A stretch of 64,000 nucleotides of DNA from Hericium rajendrae (Eukaryota; Basidiomycota; Agaricomycetes; Russulales; Hericiaceae). Where the stretch lies: the NCBI GenBank assembly GCA_033439255.1, contig CM065885.1, forward strand, positions 62,001 through 126,000, written 5' to 3'. Below are positions 1 to 11,412 of this stretch, piece after piece. The notes under the pieces were generated by a model, which searched no databases, was not told where the DNA came from, and was given only the letters and a program-made list of their open reading frames with translations. Every line of letters starts with the position of its first letter. Position 1 is the first letter of the stretch. Position numbers and translations under genes: made by a program.

Positions 1-473
1 GCATGTACAGCACTGCATATACCATACACATACCATGCATATTTGAGCAAGATTGGACCTTAGAATAATGAGTAGTAGAGGTCTTCTCCTGGAGGAGGTC
101 AATTTTAGACAAATGTGCTCCAAACAATTCAGGCATTGCTCTTGGCAGGTCTATATTGCTGCAGCATCATAATACAGCATGTATGAACAATATGTATGCA
201 CCCAAATGACCCCAACATTGCTTCCTGAATTGTTTGGGCCATCTTCTCCTCCTCTCCCCCCTACAACAATGATTGCCTTGCCGAGAAAGAACGGGACCGC
301 TGTTTTTGCTAAAATTTCACATACAAGGGCTTCATATATATAGCTACCCACATACAAAATTTCAGGGCAAAATTCCATGACAACAGTTGTTGAGATGCAG
401 GAATGTGGGTACCAATGGGCATGCACAAAAATATAGCTGTTCTCATGCATCTCATGTCTGACAGTATAATGGT
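1..473. other. No gene seen
   Basis: AT-leaning sequence with no convincing coding exon. A minus-strand open stretch (151-558) has no recognisable domain, ends in the palindrome cluster to its right and is low in coding character, so I treat it as non-coding. It may be the edge of a transposon, because the palindromes at 474-556 adjoin it. Confidence 0.5.
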
Positions 474-556
474 CAGCACACAAAGACAACTGTCTTTGTG
501 CGCTGGATATAAGACAGTGTACCGTGTAGCGCACGAGGACAGCTGTCCTCGTGCGC
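474..556. repeat. Two related 28-32 bp palindromes
   Basis: Two palindromes lie with centres 53 bp apart. The right one (529-556) is a perfect 28-bp palindrome with arms GCGCACGAGGACAG. The left one (474-505) is a near-perfect 32-bp palindrome with core GCACACAAAGACA. The two share the pattern GCRCACRARGACARCTGTC, so they are copies of one motif. Either could form a hairpin or a dimeric protein site. No neighbouring gene explains them. Confidence 0.7.
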
Positions 557-695
557 ATGCTTAAAATCGGAAAATGACTGATCAGAAATATCCTGCATAT
601 TCACTATTTACCATGATAAATATTCTGTCCGAATACCTACTTTCGACCGAACAACCCCCAAACAACCCCAACCCATCCTTTCCCTTAACTGGAGG

Positions 696-1575
696 ATGCG
701 CCCATTCAGCTTACACGCATCTGCTCTGAACAACGATGAGTACCAGTCATTTACTTCATCAATAACAGACCTCGTCGCTCCTGATCTACCCCCTCGCGAT
801 GACACTCAATTCGAAAAGGTTTCGATCAGCATTCGGGAGGCCCACGCTTGGCTCCGAGGCCAATATGCTGACCTCAACGTGGTTTATCTCAACAAAGTAA
901 GTAATCCATCGTCCTTAATCCTGACAGTGCCCCACTGCGGTTGATACCTCCCCTCACCGCGCGGGACGCCAAGGATCCACTGTTATAATGTCTGATGTCC
1001 TCGCGTCAGTCACCAATCCTTTTCACCACCTTATTGATGAATGGCTACAACCTCCTATCCACCCCGACCTTCAGGCAACCACGTTTTCTCCGACTATCGT
1101 TCCCTTAGCGCAGTCTGTTCACCGTGGTACAAACCCTTTCATAGCTCGTTCGAAAACTATAAGTGTTTTTTCGAACCAACCTATGGATCGCAAGATCACT
1201 CCACTCCCTCCACGCAATTCTTCACCTCTTCTTTCACCTCGCAGTACCTCGCTTCTCACCGCGAAGAACTCGCGTAATTTGAAGCCGCCGCCACGACCAC
1301 CTCACTTGAAAGTCCCACATTTGACAAGCTCTCTCATGAAGCAATCGTTGCAGGCCAGCAAAGCTGCCCAGGATGCTAAGCGGATGGACGCTGAAAGGGA
1401 GCAGGTGCGGGTTCTTCAGGTTTTAAAGAGTAGCAGTGTTGGAGCTCGCGACTATAATGATAACCCAAGGAAGGGTGGAAACAGTAGAACGAACTCGAGC
1501 TCTGTGTCGTTGGTTTCGTCGGACGAAAAGACAGCCGCGCCGCCCCCTCGAACAATGCCTGCGCTGCCCCCATGA
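696..1575 (+). CDS. Proline-rich protein fragment, possibly EH-domain related
   Basis: Exon 696-896 ends in a phase-0 donor GTAAGT. Joining it to 928 keeps the frame through to the stop at 1575, giving about 282 residues. The implied intron is only 31 nt, much shorter than the others in this window. The N-terminus is a regular helical segment. The C-terminal two thirds is low complexity, with PLPPR, PPPRPPHL and an acidic/basic helix around SLMKQSLQASKAAQDAKR, which looks like an SH3/EH-type scaffold. I recall similar Agaricomycete proteins in which a helical EH-like domain sits where the short intron falls, so an internal deletion is possible. Function is not assigned. The start could also lie upstream, since the frame stays open. 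Confidence 0.4.
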
Positions 1576-2769
1576 TGGAGAGCGAGCACACCACTGTCTC
1601 CGACCGTCTCATCACGCTCATTGGAACACATCGCCAGTGCGGCAATTTACCCCCGCGACGAGGCCCATGCAGGCAGACGGCTGCAAACCAGCCTCGTACG
1701 CTCGAAATCACCACTGCGCCGTTCGGTCTCTTGCTTTCCATCCAGACCAACTATGACCACAAGCTGACAGGCCTCGGCATTGGGGTAGATACACCCATCT
1801 CGCCCACGTCACCGCGGATTGTTGTGTGCTATATCTGCAATGTGTACTTGTATGAATCGATCGCGTTATACCGGCTCTATTATCTACTCTTGTCTACTAC
1901 TGATCGTATCTGATAATGGACTATCTCGAGGCTCGAATGTTGTCCATAACGCTATGCCAGTGGATGTGTTCTCCACCGTCCTCACCCGTGTACGATGCAC
2001 CGAACAAAGCGCGGAAGTATGCACACAATTGTCCGAGAGTGATCCGTGGACAGGTTTCACAGCAACGACCGGCACTTGGCGGTCGCGAAGGGGGGACGGG
2101 CGCCATACCCCGCAAGCGTACGTGAGAAAATCAATCACGTAACCGCTGGCGGAGGTGTTGGCGAGCTCGTTATCGTTGTCTCGCCCGCCCACGACAGTGT
2201 CTAGACCCCGCCGCTCCTTCGACACGCTCTTTTGTACGAACAGAAAATCAAGAAACAGATGATCGGGAACGTCACGCGTTTCCGCCTCGGCCGCCCTGCG
2301 GCCGTTTTTGAACATGGTCGCCGAAATCTGAAGCGGGATGGAAGCTGTGAGTGGTGTTTTCTTGGCTTGTTATGTTACAGGACGGCGGGGCATGTGGGCA
2401 TAGAGAGGGGGATCCGGTCCTGATGTGGACATCACAATCGACACCGATCTCTCTGGCAGGCTTGTTGCTCAAGCGACGCAGGTTGCTTATTATGAGGGAC
2501 TTTGTCGCTCAGCTCGAGCACATGCTGCGTTTAACTGAGCGGAAGCGCTCTGCGGATGCTATGGAACACAAGATGACGAGTCCACTGCGCCTGACAATGA
2601 GGACATCGTTCATACCACAGCCGAGGACGACGGGTCCGACGGTCATGGCCGGATGCGAGGGTCTCGGCCCGTCCTGTATTAACCGACATCTTGTTCCCGC
2701 TGTCTGCATCTTTCTTTCGATGTTTTGTTTCTATGTGGGCTCCGTGTCTGACAGCCTACGCCTTCAGCC
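1576..2769. other. Non-coding spacer with an inverted-repeat copy
   Basis: Short overlapping frames occur on both strands but none has a recognisable domain or splice pattern. The centre (1820-2087) is the inverted copy of sequence at 22588-22812, annotated separately. The signal-peptide exon of the membrane-protein gene that follows may lie in the last 100 bases. Confidence 0.5.
1820..2087 (-). repeat. Inverted dispersed repeat, copy A
   Basis: Read on the minus strand this stretch matches 22588-22812 in the same order. Shared blocks include CACTCTCGGAC, GAACACATCCA, TGGCATAG, TTCGAGCCTCGAGATAG, CAGATACGATCAGTAGTAGA and ATTGCAGA. Copy A has about 40 extra bases near 1990-2030. Copy B lies just downstream of the P-loop gene, so copy A may be a relic of a related gene's 3' flank or of a mobile element. 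Confidence 0.7.
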
Positions 2770-4310
2770 TGCGCCACCGGCGGCCTCTACACATCACCCA
2801 CCAGTGGCCAATCTCTCGACGCCAAGAACCCCCTCAACATCTCCTGGGACACCGCCTGCATGTCCGGCGCCCAAAGCGTCGACATCTACCTTCTCGCCCC
2901 AGGCAACGACCAGCCCCTCATCCACACCTGGAGCTCCGTATACTTCCCCGCCGGCTCCTACCAGACCCAGCTCCAGCCGCAGTGGTGGAACGCCACCGAC
3001 TCCGTCAGCCTGCAGCTCGCCATCGTGCAGAGCGGTCTCCCGCGCGCCATGGCCCAGCTTCCCGCCGGGCCAGTCTGGAACGCGACGACCGACACGTCCT
3101 CCGGGACGCTCGCGGGCGACGCGACCGCCGCCGACACTTCCGGCGGCGTCACCGTCGTGAACAACGCGCCGTCCACGCACCACGGGCTCTCGAAGGGCAA
3201 GATCGCCGCCGCGGTGATCATGCCGCTCCTCTTCATCGCCGCGCTCATCGGCCTCGCGTTCCTCAAGATCTCCCGCGACCGCGGCAGGGAGAACCGCAAG
3301 CGCTTCAGCGTCGCCGTCGACAAGCGCATGTCGACCATCTCCACCGACTGGAAGTCCATCTCCGCCGCGGGCGCGAGCGCCGCGATCCGCACCAGCATGG
3401 CTGTGCGCCCCAGCGCCGACGGCGGCAACCGCGCGTCGACGTTCTCCTTCGGCGCCGCGCGCCCGAACAACTCCTTCAACGCGGACGGCGGCCAGGCGGG
3501 CATCGGGGCGCGCTTCGGCACGCCGCCCAGCTTCGGCGCGCCGCCGCCGGTGCCCTGCGGACCCCCCGCAGATGTCGCAGCTCCGCCCCGGCGTGCGCGC
3601 GGCCAACCTCGCGGAGCGCAAGTCGAAGGTGTCGTTCGCGGACACGGCGCGCCCGTCGCAGGATGCGCGGCGCACCGTCACGAGCCGCGCGTTTCACGCC
3701 GGCTGGGCGCCGTCTGCGGACAGCGAGTCCGACTCGGGGACGCCGGACGCGGGCGTGCTGTCGCCTACGCAGACTACGGGTCCGTTCACGCTCACGCCGG
3801 AGGATATCCAGGCTCGCTTGGCGGGCAAGGACGTCGCGCCGCGGCCCAGCTTCGACGAGGTCATGCCGGCTCTGCAGAGTGCGTATCTCATGTTCTTCGA
3901 ATCTGCCAGTAGAGCTGACCACGGTCGCAGTGATGCACAACAGCGCGAGCGATCCCGAGCTGCTTCTCTCGCCCAAGTTTAGCAAGCCCTTCCTCCCCGC
4001 AGAACCGCAGCCCATGCACACCACGCCCACGGCCTCCTCGTTTATGCCTATGCAGCCGCTCCCCGCGAACATGATGTCCCCCGACGACATGCTCCGCGCG
4101 TACGCTGAGCGCCGCGTCGCGTCCCCGCCCGCCGGCACGCACGCGCTCCCGTCCCCGCCGCCTGTCAGCTATGGCAGCGGCATGCGCACGCTCTACTCCC
4201 CCATCAGCTCGAGCACGCCCAACATCATGGCCGCCGCGCAGCCGCATGACCATCGGAAGAGCTGGGCGAGCGGCTACGCGGAGGAAGACGCGTACGGTGG
4301 GACTGCCTGA
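2770..4310 (+). CDS. Single-pass membrane protein with a glycosylated ectodomain (frameshifted)
   Basis: From 2770 the frame encodes a secreted-type domain (ISWDTACMSGAQSVDIYL and WWNATDSVSLQ), a Ser/Thr-rich stalk, a transmembrane helix at about 3198-3264 (IAAAVIMPLLFIAALIGLAF) and a basic cytoplasmic tail with RKRFSVAVDKRMSTISTDW. Near 3550-3570 one base too many shifts the frame; coding resumes at 3572 (MSQLRPGVRAANLAERKSKV). A 52-nt intron (3879-3930, GTGCGT..CGCAG) joins to the last exon, ending TGA at 4310. The signal-peptide exon is unresolved: a hydrophobic stretch before 2769 is one frame off. This layout (Ser/Thr-rich ectodomain, one TM helix, long tail) is common in polypore surface proteins of unknown function. 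The indel may be real or an assembly error. Confidence 0.55.
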
Positions 4311-5024
4311 GCGCGCCTCTTCTCCGTGCGCACAGGTACATTCTGTCCCACCTCGTGTCTGTCGTGTATTCCGTCGTGTAAAACTGGCCAGCGCGCCGCT
4401 GTCCGTCCGCTCTTTCTTTCGTTCTGGTTGTGCTGTCTATACTGTCCGGTCTTCCCCCACCCGTGCTTCTATCTTATCTTGAATATACCTGTCCTATATT
4501 GTCTATTCCTTCCGTTCGCGTCCGGCCGTCGACCGTGCCCACACCCTTAAACCCTTCCCCTTCCGGGCCGCTGATCGGTCTCCTTATTTAACCGTTACCT
4601 TGCCTTGCTTTGCCCTTCCACATTCCATATTCTACGCGTGCCGTTGTGACTGTGCTTCTCGTCCGTCTCTTGATCTGTGACACCTTCCGTAGCTCAGCTG
4701 TGCGGCGATGGTTCGTACGCTTATACCCGTATTTGGATACTTTGTAGGTTACTCACCTCAATGAGAAGGGGTTGTGTTGTTATTTATGGATGCCGGTGCA
4801 AGCTGGGGCGTCGTTTGCGTCGCGGTGACTTTTAGTTTATCATAGAGTGACAGTACTGTGCATTCTGGATTTGCTGCTCGTGGAGCGGCGGAACTTTCGA
4901 TTTCCACAGTATATGCCTTGTCTCCATGCTGAATGCACTCGACTTACAAACGGCACTCTTGGTGCTACTGATGCTGCCACATCGGGCGCGTCCCACGTGC
5001 TGTATGCTTTCGCTTGTTGTATTA
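4311..5024. other. 3' flank and spacer, no gene
   Basis: Pyrimidine-rich sequence follows the stop at 4310 and probably contains the 3' UTR. No credible exon was found up to the MITE at 5025. Confidence 0.5.
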
Positions 5025-5186
5025 GAGACTTTTCGCAACGGACCGACTCGGACTCGGACTCGACTAGTGGAGTGCCGAGTCCGACTGAGATGCAGCTGTA
5101 AGCTGGCATGGATGGCAGGGTGGAGCGACTTATGGAGCCTGTGGCTCGACTGGTTGGGTTCGAGTCGGAGGGTTGCGAAAAGTCTC
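5025..5186. mobile_element. 162-bp MITE-like element
   Basis: Terminal inverted repeats of 25 bp (5025-5049 and 5162-5186) agree at 22 positions and start GAGACTTTTCGCAAC. TA dinucleotides flank both ends (5023-5024 and 5187-5188), as expected for a Tc1/mariner-type target duplication. The interior contains further inverted GACTCGG/CCGAGTC motifs and no coding capacity. It must have been moved by a transposase encoded elsewhere. Confidence 0.75.
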
Positions 5187-5325
5187 TATTTGCTCACGAC
5201 CAGATTGACTTTGAAACTTTGATGCCCTAATAGACACGTCAGATTGTACAGCGGGCTCTCTGTGGACCAAATAGCGATAAGGGCACATCTAAAAAGCGTA
5301 ATCCTAAGCATTTGCCTGCCTAGCA
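5187..5325. other. Short spacer
   Basis: Nothing recognised between the MITE and the stop codon of the minus-strand F-box pseudogene. Confidence 0.5.
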
Positions 5326-7082
5326 TCACATATCCTCATAGTAGCCGCAACTACCATCCTCGTTGTCCCATTCGACAACAGCCACCTCCCTCAACTCCTC
5401 CACCCACTCTCTCCTGACTGCACAGTTATCCGACACGATTTTCAAGATCGGAGACATCTCGACGTTCTGGCGGTTGGAGAGCCATCCTATAAGCAGGCGG
5501 TGCAAGGCCGGTTTCGAGTAGTCGTACTCGTCCATACCGAGGTCCACGTCTGACAGTCTGAGGGTCTCGAGTTTTCCCAAGAAGAGCCTTTCCTGCGTCC
5601 TCTCTTTTGAATCCAGCTCTGCAATGGGCTGGGGGTCGGTGTCCGTGGTCATGCTGAGGGCTTCACAGAACGAGATGGCTTGTTGGCCGCAGACCCAGAC
5701 TCTGGTAGCCTCGGGACATCGTCCGAGCATGTCGACCCAGTCGCGGGCAGGGACGTCGTAGGCGAAGGTATCTATGGAGACATGGATGGTCCGCACGGTC
5801 CCCAGCGGCAGCACCCGGCAGAGGCGTTGCAGAGAGCTGTACGACTGCTCGGGGCTGCAGGACGAGATGACCAAATCGGCGTCCAGAGATCCAGGTCGAA
5901 CTCTTCTTCAAACTCGTCGTCGGTCCGGGGCGCATTGTGCAGACGCCACATGTGCAGACGGAGGCCGGTGGCGTTGTGCGTGAGCAGCAAGGTGTGCCAG
6001 GGAGACAGATCGGCGCCGTCGCTGGTAAGGGCATACAAGAAGGGAAGAATCTCAGCGACGTCGGCGTCGTCGGTGCATCGGAGCTGGACTTGACAGCGTG
6101 GGCGTATCCGCAGCCGCGTCGCGATGCCAAAGCAAGCGGCAGATGGCCCTTGTAGCTGAAGCACCTTCAACCGAGGCAGCTGCAAGACCTCGTCGCTACG
6201 ATCTATCCAGCGTCCAGAGGGAAGACAGTTTACAAGGACCAAAGTCTCCAACGCCGGCAAGGTTGTGAGAACAGAGAACAGCTCTTCGTGTGAGGCGCGC
6301 AAGTACCCGTCTGATGCATGTCTGCGAGGCTTGTACAGCCGAATCTCCAAGTGTGCGAGCCCGCCGAAAATCGGCGCGGACCAAGGAATCCAGAAGCCGT
6401 CAAGGGCAATGCGACGAAGGGAGGGTAGGCGTGATCCGGTTATAGCACCAGGCAATTCGAAGTTGTCGCCCTCTTCTTCTCCGAGGTTGTAGAGATTTAC
6501 CTCAAAGCCCTCCAAGATCGCGGACGGGGATGGTAAGCGCATAGACAAATGGCCGTATGACAGCCATCTTAGTCCCGTCTATCCGAAGGTCGCGCGTATG
6601 GTGTAGATGTTCGATTATCAGACTGGAGAATGAGGGGGACGGTTCAAACATGTTGCAAAAAACGGAGATCGGCGCCGCTGCCGATCGGACCAGCATTGCT
6701 TCTGCATATCGAGGACCGTGCGTGAAGTAGACGTCATTCCAGAGACTCGGGAACTGTAGGGCTGTATCGCGCCAGCGTCGACAGACATGTGTGATTTCGA
6801 TCCAGCCGAGCGGGCATTCGTAAGAAACTTCAAACCATTGCACCGTAGCGTAGCACTTGAAGATGCGGACGAGAACCTCGGGTGGGAGACCGGAGATGGG
6901 AGAAAGAGCATTGCGGCGAGTTCGGATGAGCACATCGCAACATGCATGGCTGATAGTTCTTTATCTAGCGCCTGCTGAGTACTGACGACGGTACTGATAT
7001 CGTCTCGAGGTGAGACGCCTTCAGTAAGAGTGAGTCGACGCAGGACGACGGCGGACCAGAAGGCTTGAGGACTAGGCGACAT
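5326..7082 (-). pseudogene. F-box protein gene with three frameshifts
   Basis: Reading down from ATG 7082, the coding sequence matches the intact F-box paralogue at 28586-30256 along its whole length. The F-box segment reads RRNALSPISGLPPEVL followed by WIEITHVCRRWRDTALQFP, and a leucine-rich substrate-binding region follows (LPSLRRIALDGFWIPWSAPI). Frame changes fall at about 6928 (one base missing relative to the paralogue), about 6540 (one extra base) and about 5905. Intact F-box proteins recruit substrates to SCF ubiquitin ligases, and basidiomycetes carry hundreds of such paralogues. Three separate indels argue for a true pseudogene rather than sequencing error. About 30% of the sequence differs from the paralogue by eye, so the duplication is not recent. 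Confidence 0.8.
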
Positions 7083-8778
7083 GAGTAAGATGCATTCGGG
7101 TGAGCGGAAAACACAATGCAACATACTCTAACATGTTGCAGTCATCTCCCATAGATAACATACTGAATAGTTGTGGTGAAGATGCCCGAGTCTGGAGAGG
7201 TGTTAGTACCGCTAAAGCAGCCACTGAACACAAGACAAGCAAAGTGACAGCTGAAGAAAACCCAGTCGCTCTGAAATGCCGGTCTTTTCGCTTCCAAAAG
7301 ACTACAATGCAGCACCAGATTTGATATAGCCGCTGATTTCAAAAGCTCTCATTCCAGAGCCTGCGTTGCATGCGCATATAGATGACTCGGACGACAGAAT
7401 TCCAAGGCACAAGTAAGCTTCTGCCCACGCAGCCCTTTGATCGACGTGATGCAAGGATTTTAACAGCGACATTCATGACTTACGAGCTATTACAAGTGAG
7501 GAGGAATTGCAAAGAGCATGTAGAGACGAAGAAAATGAGGTTACTGCCAGTAAGTAAATGGTGGGAGAAGACGAACATGAGTCGCCGGCGCTCCAGCATC
7601 AGGGACACCGTGACGTCCTGTCATGTCACCGTCATGTCACCATCCTCCATCAGCCTTTCAAGTTTCACAGACACTCACCGTCACTACGCGTTCCTCGCCT
7701 TCTTATTTATTGTATCGATCTAGTTTAACTGATGGGCAGTGTTGAGTTCCACCATTTCATCTCCGATGAACATATATGCTCTGTCATGCTGATGACGAAG
7801 GTCGTTGACTACTAAGTGATGTCTGAAACAGTCACATCGAATCGATCCCCAACCATTTCCATCAAGTCGAACAAGGTGAGTGCCGACGCCACGGCCAAGT
7901 TGTGTTTGAGACGAGGTTCCACAGTAAGGTTCAAGCCATTGCTATATAGCACTCAAGTTCTTGTCGCCCGAGCTCGACCCGCCAGTTCCTTGGCGGCGTG
8001 TCGTATCGTCCACTGCCACCATCTCGTCAAGAGAACCGGGATGGCACACAAAGGCAGCGAGGTACTCTTCAAGCGGAAGGCGTCGAGGTCACTATTGACC
8101 GGCCGGACGAGCTCCGTGTGGACATGAGGGCCTGGGGTTGGTTCCCTGATCCCGGACAAATTGACCTCGCGGAACCTTAACGTCCGCGCTATCATCACGA
8201 CTGATAACGATCTTTTCTGCATATGCCCATAGATGCTCGAGAGAGGCGTTTGTCTTCGGACAATAATCGTGACTTAATAGGCCCCGCTATACTTCCCTGA
8301 GCCACAGGCCCCGAGGCGCGTTGGATTTGGCCTGCCAATTCAACAAGATGACTCTTCTCCGCGTGAGTTCTGAACACACAGTGACTGTCGTCCGATCCAC
8401 GCTCGGTGACAAGCACGGAAGGATATGATATGACGTCCTGAAGTCGCATGGAGTGCTGGAGGCTTCGAGACTGCTTGTCGAGAGTCCTTGCGAAGTCTGC
8501 TGATGTCCCATTTTCCCATGCAGACACGGCACGGCAAGACAACAGGCCTTCCGCGCGTCCTTGCAAGTTGGATTTCTCAGATTTGTGTTGGCACCCGGAG
8601 CAACATTCAATCGCAACGCCAAAAGGGGTTTAGGTATCTTCTCCCATCTTCTCGCTGCCTTCTGGAACCCGCTGACTGTGACACAGCACAACCCTTTATT
8701 TGTGTCCCATGGTTGCGCCTTCAGCGAAGTGCGAACATCGGTAAACATGCTTCAGCGCTCTAGCAGCGTCCTTGGAGA
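7083..8778. other. No supported gene
   Basis: Short frames at 7382-7723, 7816-8127, 7998-8180 and 8287-8748 lack recognisable domains and overlap on opposite strands. A stretch around 8060-8180 shows protein-like composition (GVEVTIDRPDELRVDM) but no exon structure could be built around it. It may be gene debris. Confidence 0.45.
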
Positions 8779-8786
8779 TATATAAG
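8779..8786 (+). promoter_or_regulatory. TATA box of the O-methyltransferase gene
   Basis: TATATAAG lies 59 nt upstream of the ATG at 8845, a sensible distance for a fungal core promoter with a short leader. Confidence 0.55.
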
Positions 8787-8844
8787 ATGATCCAGAACAA
8801 CTAGCAAACACCCATCGTGTCACCGTGAGACTGATAAGCCCAGC

Positions 8845-10742
8845 ATGACTGACAGAAAGGCAGACTTACAGGGTCTTGTATCTCTGATCCAACAAGCGAC
8901 GAACGATGCCATCTCTGCCTACGAGGACTCTGGTACCGAGTTACCCTCGCTTGATGTGCCTTCGGAGTCTCCGACCAACATCATCGCGCTCAGAAAGGCG
9001 CTTCGAGTCCTCGACGGCGCGTGCTTCCAGTTATGCACGACGTTGGCGCCGCCAGAGGCAACGTTGTTCACAGTGAGTCGTCTCTACGAGTTGATTGCAG
9101 CATCCGGCTGACGAGGCCATCGCCAGCGCTCCATCCAATGCCTCGACGTTGGATGTCTTCGCGTTGCCGTGACCGCGAAAATACCGGACATTCTTGCTGC
9201 CCATCCCGAGGGTCTGCACGTCTCCGAGATCGCGAAGGCAACGAGCATGGAGCAGGGCAAACTGTCGAAAATCCTCCGCAGCCTGGCGCTCCAGCACTGT
9301 TTCCGCGAAGGTGCGCCTGCGGTCCTTCGTCTCGCTCGCCAGTGCCTCATCGCGTCGAGCAGTCGCCGCGGACACATACACCAACAATCGTCTGTCCACC
9401 ACGCTCCTCGGGGCGAATCCATTCAGCGCACTGATCGAATGGGTCACGACGGACGTGAACCGATACGTTCCGTCGAACATTTACGACGCGCTTGTCGATC
9501 CGATCTACGGCCCTTCGTACGATGCGAACAGGACGGCGTGGTCGTACGGGACGAGGCACGAGATGCCGGAGGCATCGATCTATGAGTGGCTCACACAGCA
9601 CGTGCGTTTTCACGATCTTCGAGCGCGCATGTACTGACGGGCGTTACACAGACTGAATCAGGCAAGGTGAGCGTTTTCAGGCTGTCTGCGAATGGTCGTT
9701 TGATGCGCGCCGACGAAGATGTTCAACCGTGGGATGGTCGGCGCGGGCTACCTCACCGATGGCAACCTCGTCGTGAAAGGTCACTCCGCGCTTTAATTTG
9801 TCCTGCCGCCGGTCAGCTGACACTTCCACCAGCCTTTCCGTGGCGCGATCTGCCCTCCGGAACGACTGTGACTGATGTTGGGGGCGGATATGGGACAATT
9901 TCCATCCAGCTCGCGAAGCAATATCCTCATCTGCAACTCACCGTACAAGATCTACCCACGGTAGTCGAGCAGGCTCGCCAGGTACGTGTCCCGAAATCTC
10001 CATCCGCTCTATAATGACAATACGCACAGTTCTGGAACACGAACTACCCCGTCGCTGTGACTGAGAATCGCGTCAACTTCGTGCCTCTGGACTTCTTGAA
10101 CGAGAGTCCAGTGAAAGAGCAAGACGTGTATTATGTTGGTGAACGACTATTAAGCACCTCGTGAGTAGTGCTGATTGGGACTATTTCAGCTCAGACAAAT
10201 TATCCACAATTGGCCCACGGATGCGTGCGTCACGATCCTGAAGAACATCGCGAAGGTTCTCAAACCGGAGAGCAGGGTCCTTATTCGTGAGAAGCAAATG
10301 GCATTGCACACATCACCCTCGCTGATCTCCCCGTCCACGTCGTTCTAGACGACTATGTCCTGCAACCGAACTTCTCCGGTGAAGAAGCCCGCGGACTTGC
10401 CGCATCGTCCGGGGTCGACGTGGTCAGTATCGTAAACCATCATCGTCACGGTCTACCATCACCAGACCAATCTTTCTGACTCGCAGGCCCCGAAGCCGCT
10501 ACTCCCGAACTACGGGTACGGAAACTCTCGAGCATACATGCAAGATGTAAACATGCTCGTACTGACGAACGCGGGCGAGCGAACGCTGGACGAGTTCCTT
10601 GCGATCGGGTAAAGCACACTCGCATCTGCCTTGCAACGGTAGCTGACGCATATTGCATCGCAGGACCGCCGCCGGGCTCCGCTTCGTCAAGCTGTGGGAT
10701 TTTGCGGAGACGGGGTTGATCGAATTTGCTGCGTCGCAATAG
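8845..10742 (+). CDS. SAM-dependent O-methyltransferase (COMT-like)
   Basis: Eleven exons keep one frame: 8845-9072, 9127-9310, 9363-9601, 9652-9666, 9719-9779, 9833-9981, 10030-10134, 10190-10286, 10349-10422, 10487-10608, 10664-10742. They total 1353 nt, or 450 residues. The N-terminal half is the winged-helix dimerisation region (HPEGLHVSEIAKATSMEQGK). The SAM-binding motif DVGGGYG is at about 257-263, and the acid loop DLPTVVEQAR and the catalytic His of IIHNWPTD (about 333) follow. The family transfers methyl groups to hydroxyls of small secondary metabolites and is usually cytosolic. Introns are 48-64 nt. Exon 4 is a 15-nt microexon. All junctions are GT-AG and no lesion is seen. The natural substrate cannot be told from sequence. 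Confidence 0.9.
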
Positions 10743-11412
10743 ATCCCGCTTAGGCCTTATGAATGAAATTTCCCAGACGAGAGTCGGACATTTCGCGAAA
10801 TCTTTGACATCCATTTATTCTTCCTCTTTGCATTCGCAAGAGGAATCTGGACGGTCGGTGTAGAATATGATCCAGAGCGTCGCTTTGATTGGTCTGTGTA
10901 GTATTTAATTTGATCCAATGCTCAGAACTCAGCATTTTTACATTTGATGAGAGCACTTAGTTTGTAATGTTTATTTTCTTTTACGAAGGCTCGATATCGG
11001 GGTTTCGAGCCTACCACTGGTCGATGAGCACGGCTGGAGATCTAGCGTTGAAACCTGCGTTGTGTAACGCGTGTAATCTATACTGTGGTTGGATTAATGG
11101 TAGAGAGCGGCTCCGCGGCCAAAGATCCGACCAGGGCACCACCTGACCGCGCAATCGCCTGACTAGCGAAAGCTGGATGCAGTCAAGCATGTTCATGGAT
11201 TATTCGGATGGGTACGATGAAACAGATTCAAGGATGTCATGATGCATATGCAGCGAACATGGACAACATGGAAAGGCTATACGCAGATAAATAGGGCTAG
11301 AACGTACTGTAATAAGATACAAGAAAGTACAGGCGCAGGACAGCATGAGTGGGTGGCGGGTATACAAAACACACATATGGGGTAACGCGCACGACACTGG
11401 ACTGAGTTGATC
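10743..11412. other. Convergent intergenic region with a small hairpin
   Basis: This lies between the tail-to-tail O-methyltransferase and histidine kinase genes and must hold both 3' UTRs. A hairpin with 8-bp arms AGGCTCGA/TCGAGCCT lies at 10987-11012. No coding exon is seen. Confidence 0.5.

Noticed and set aside
151-558. 135-residue minus-strand frame at the left edge
   Set aside because: No domain, runs into the palindrome cluster, composition unlike the real genes.
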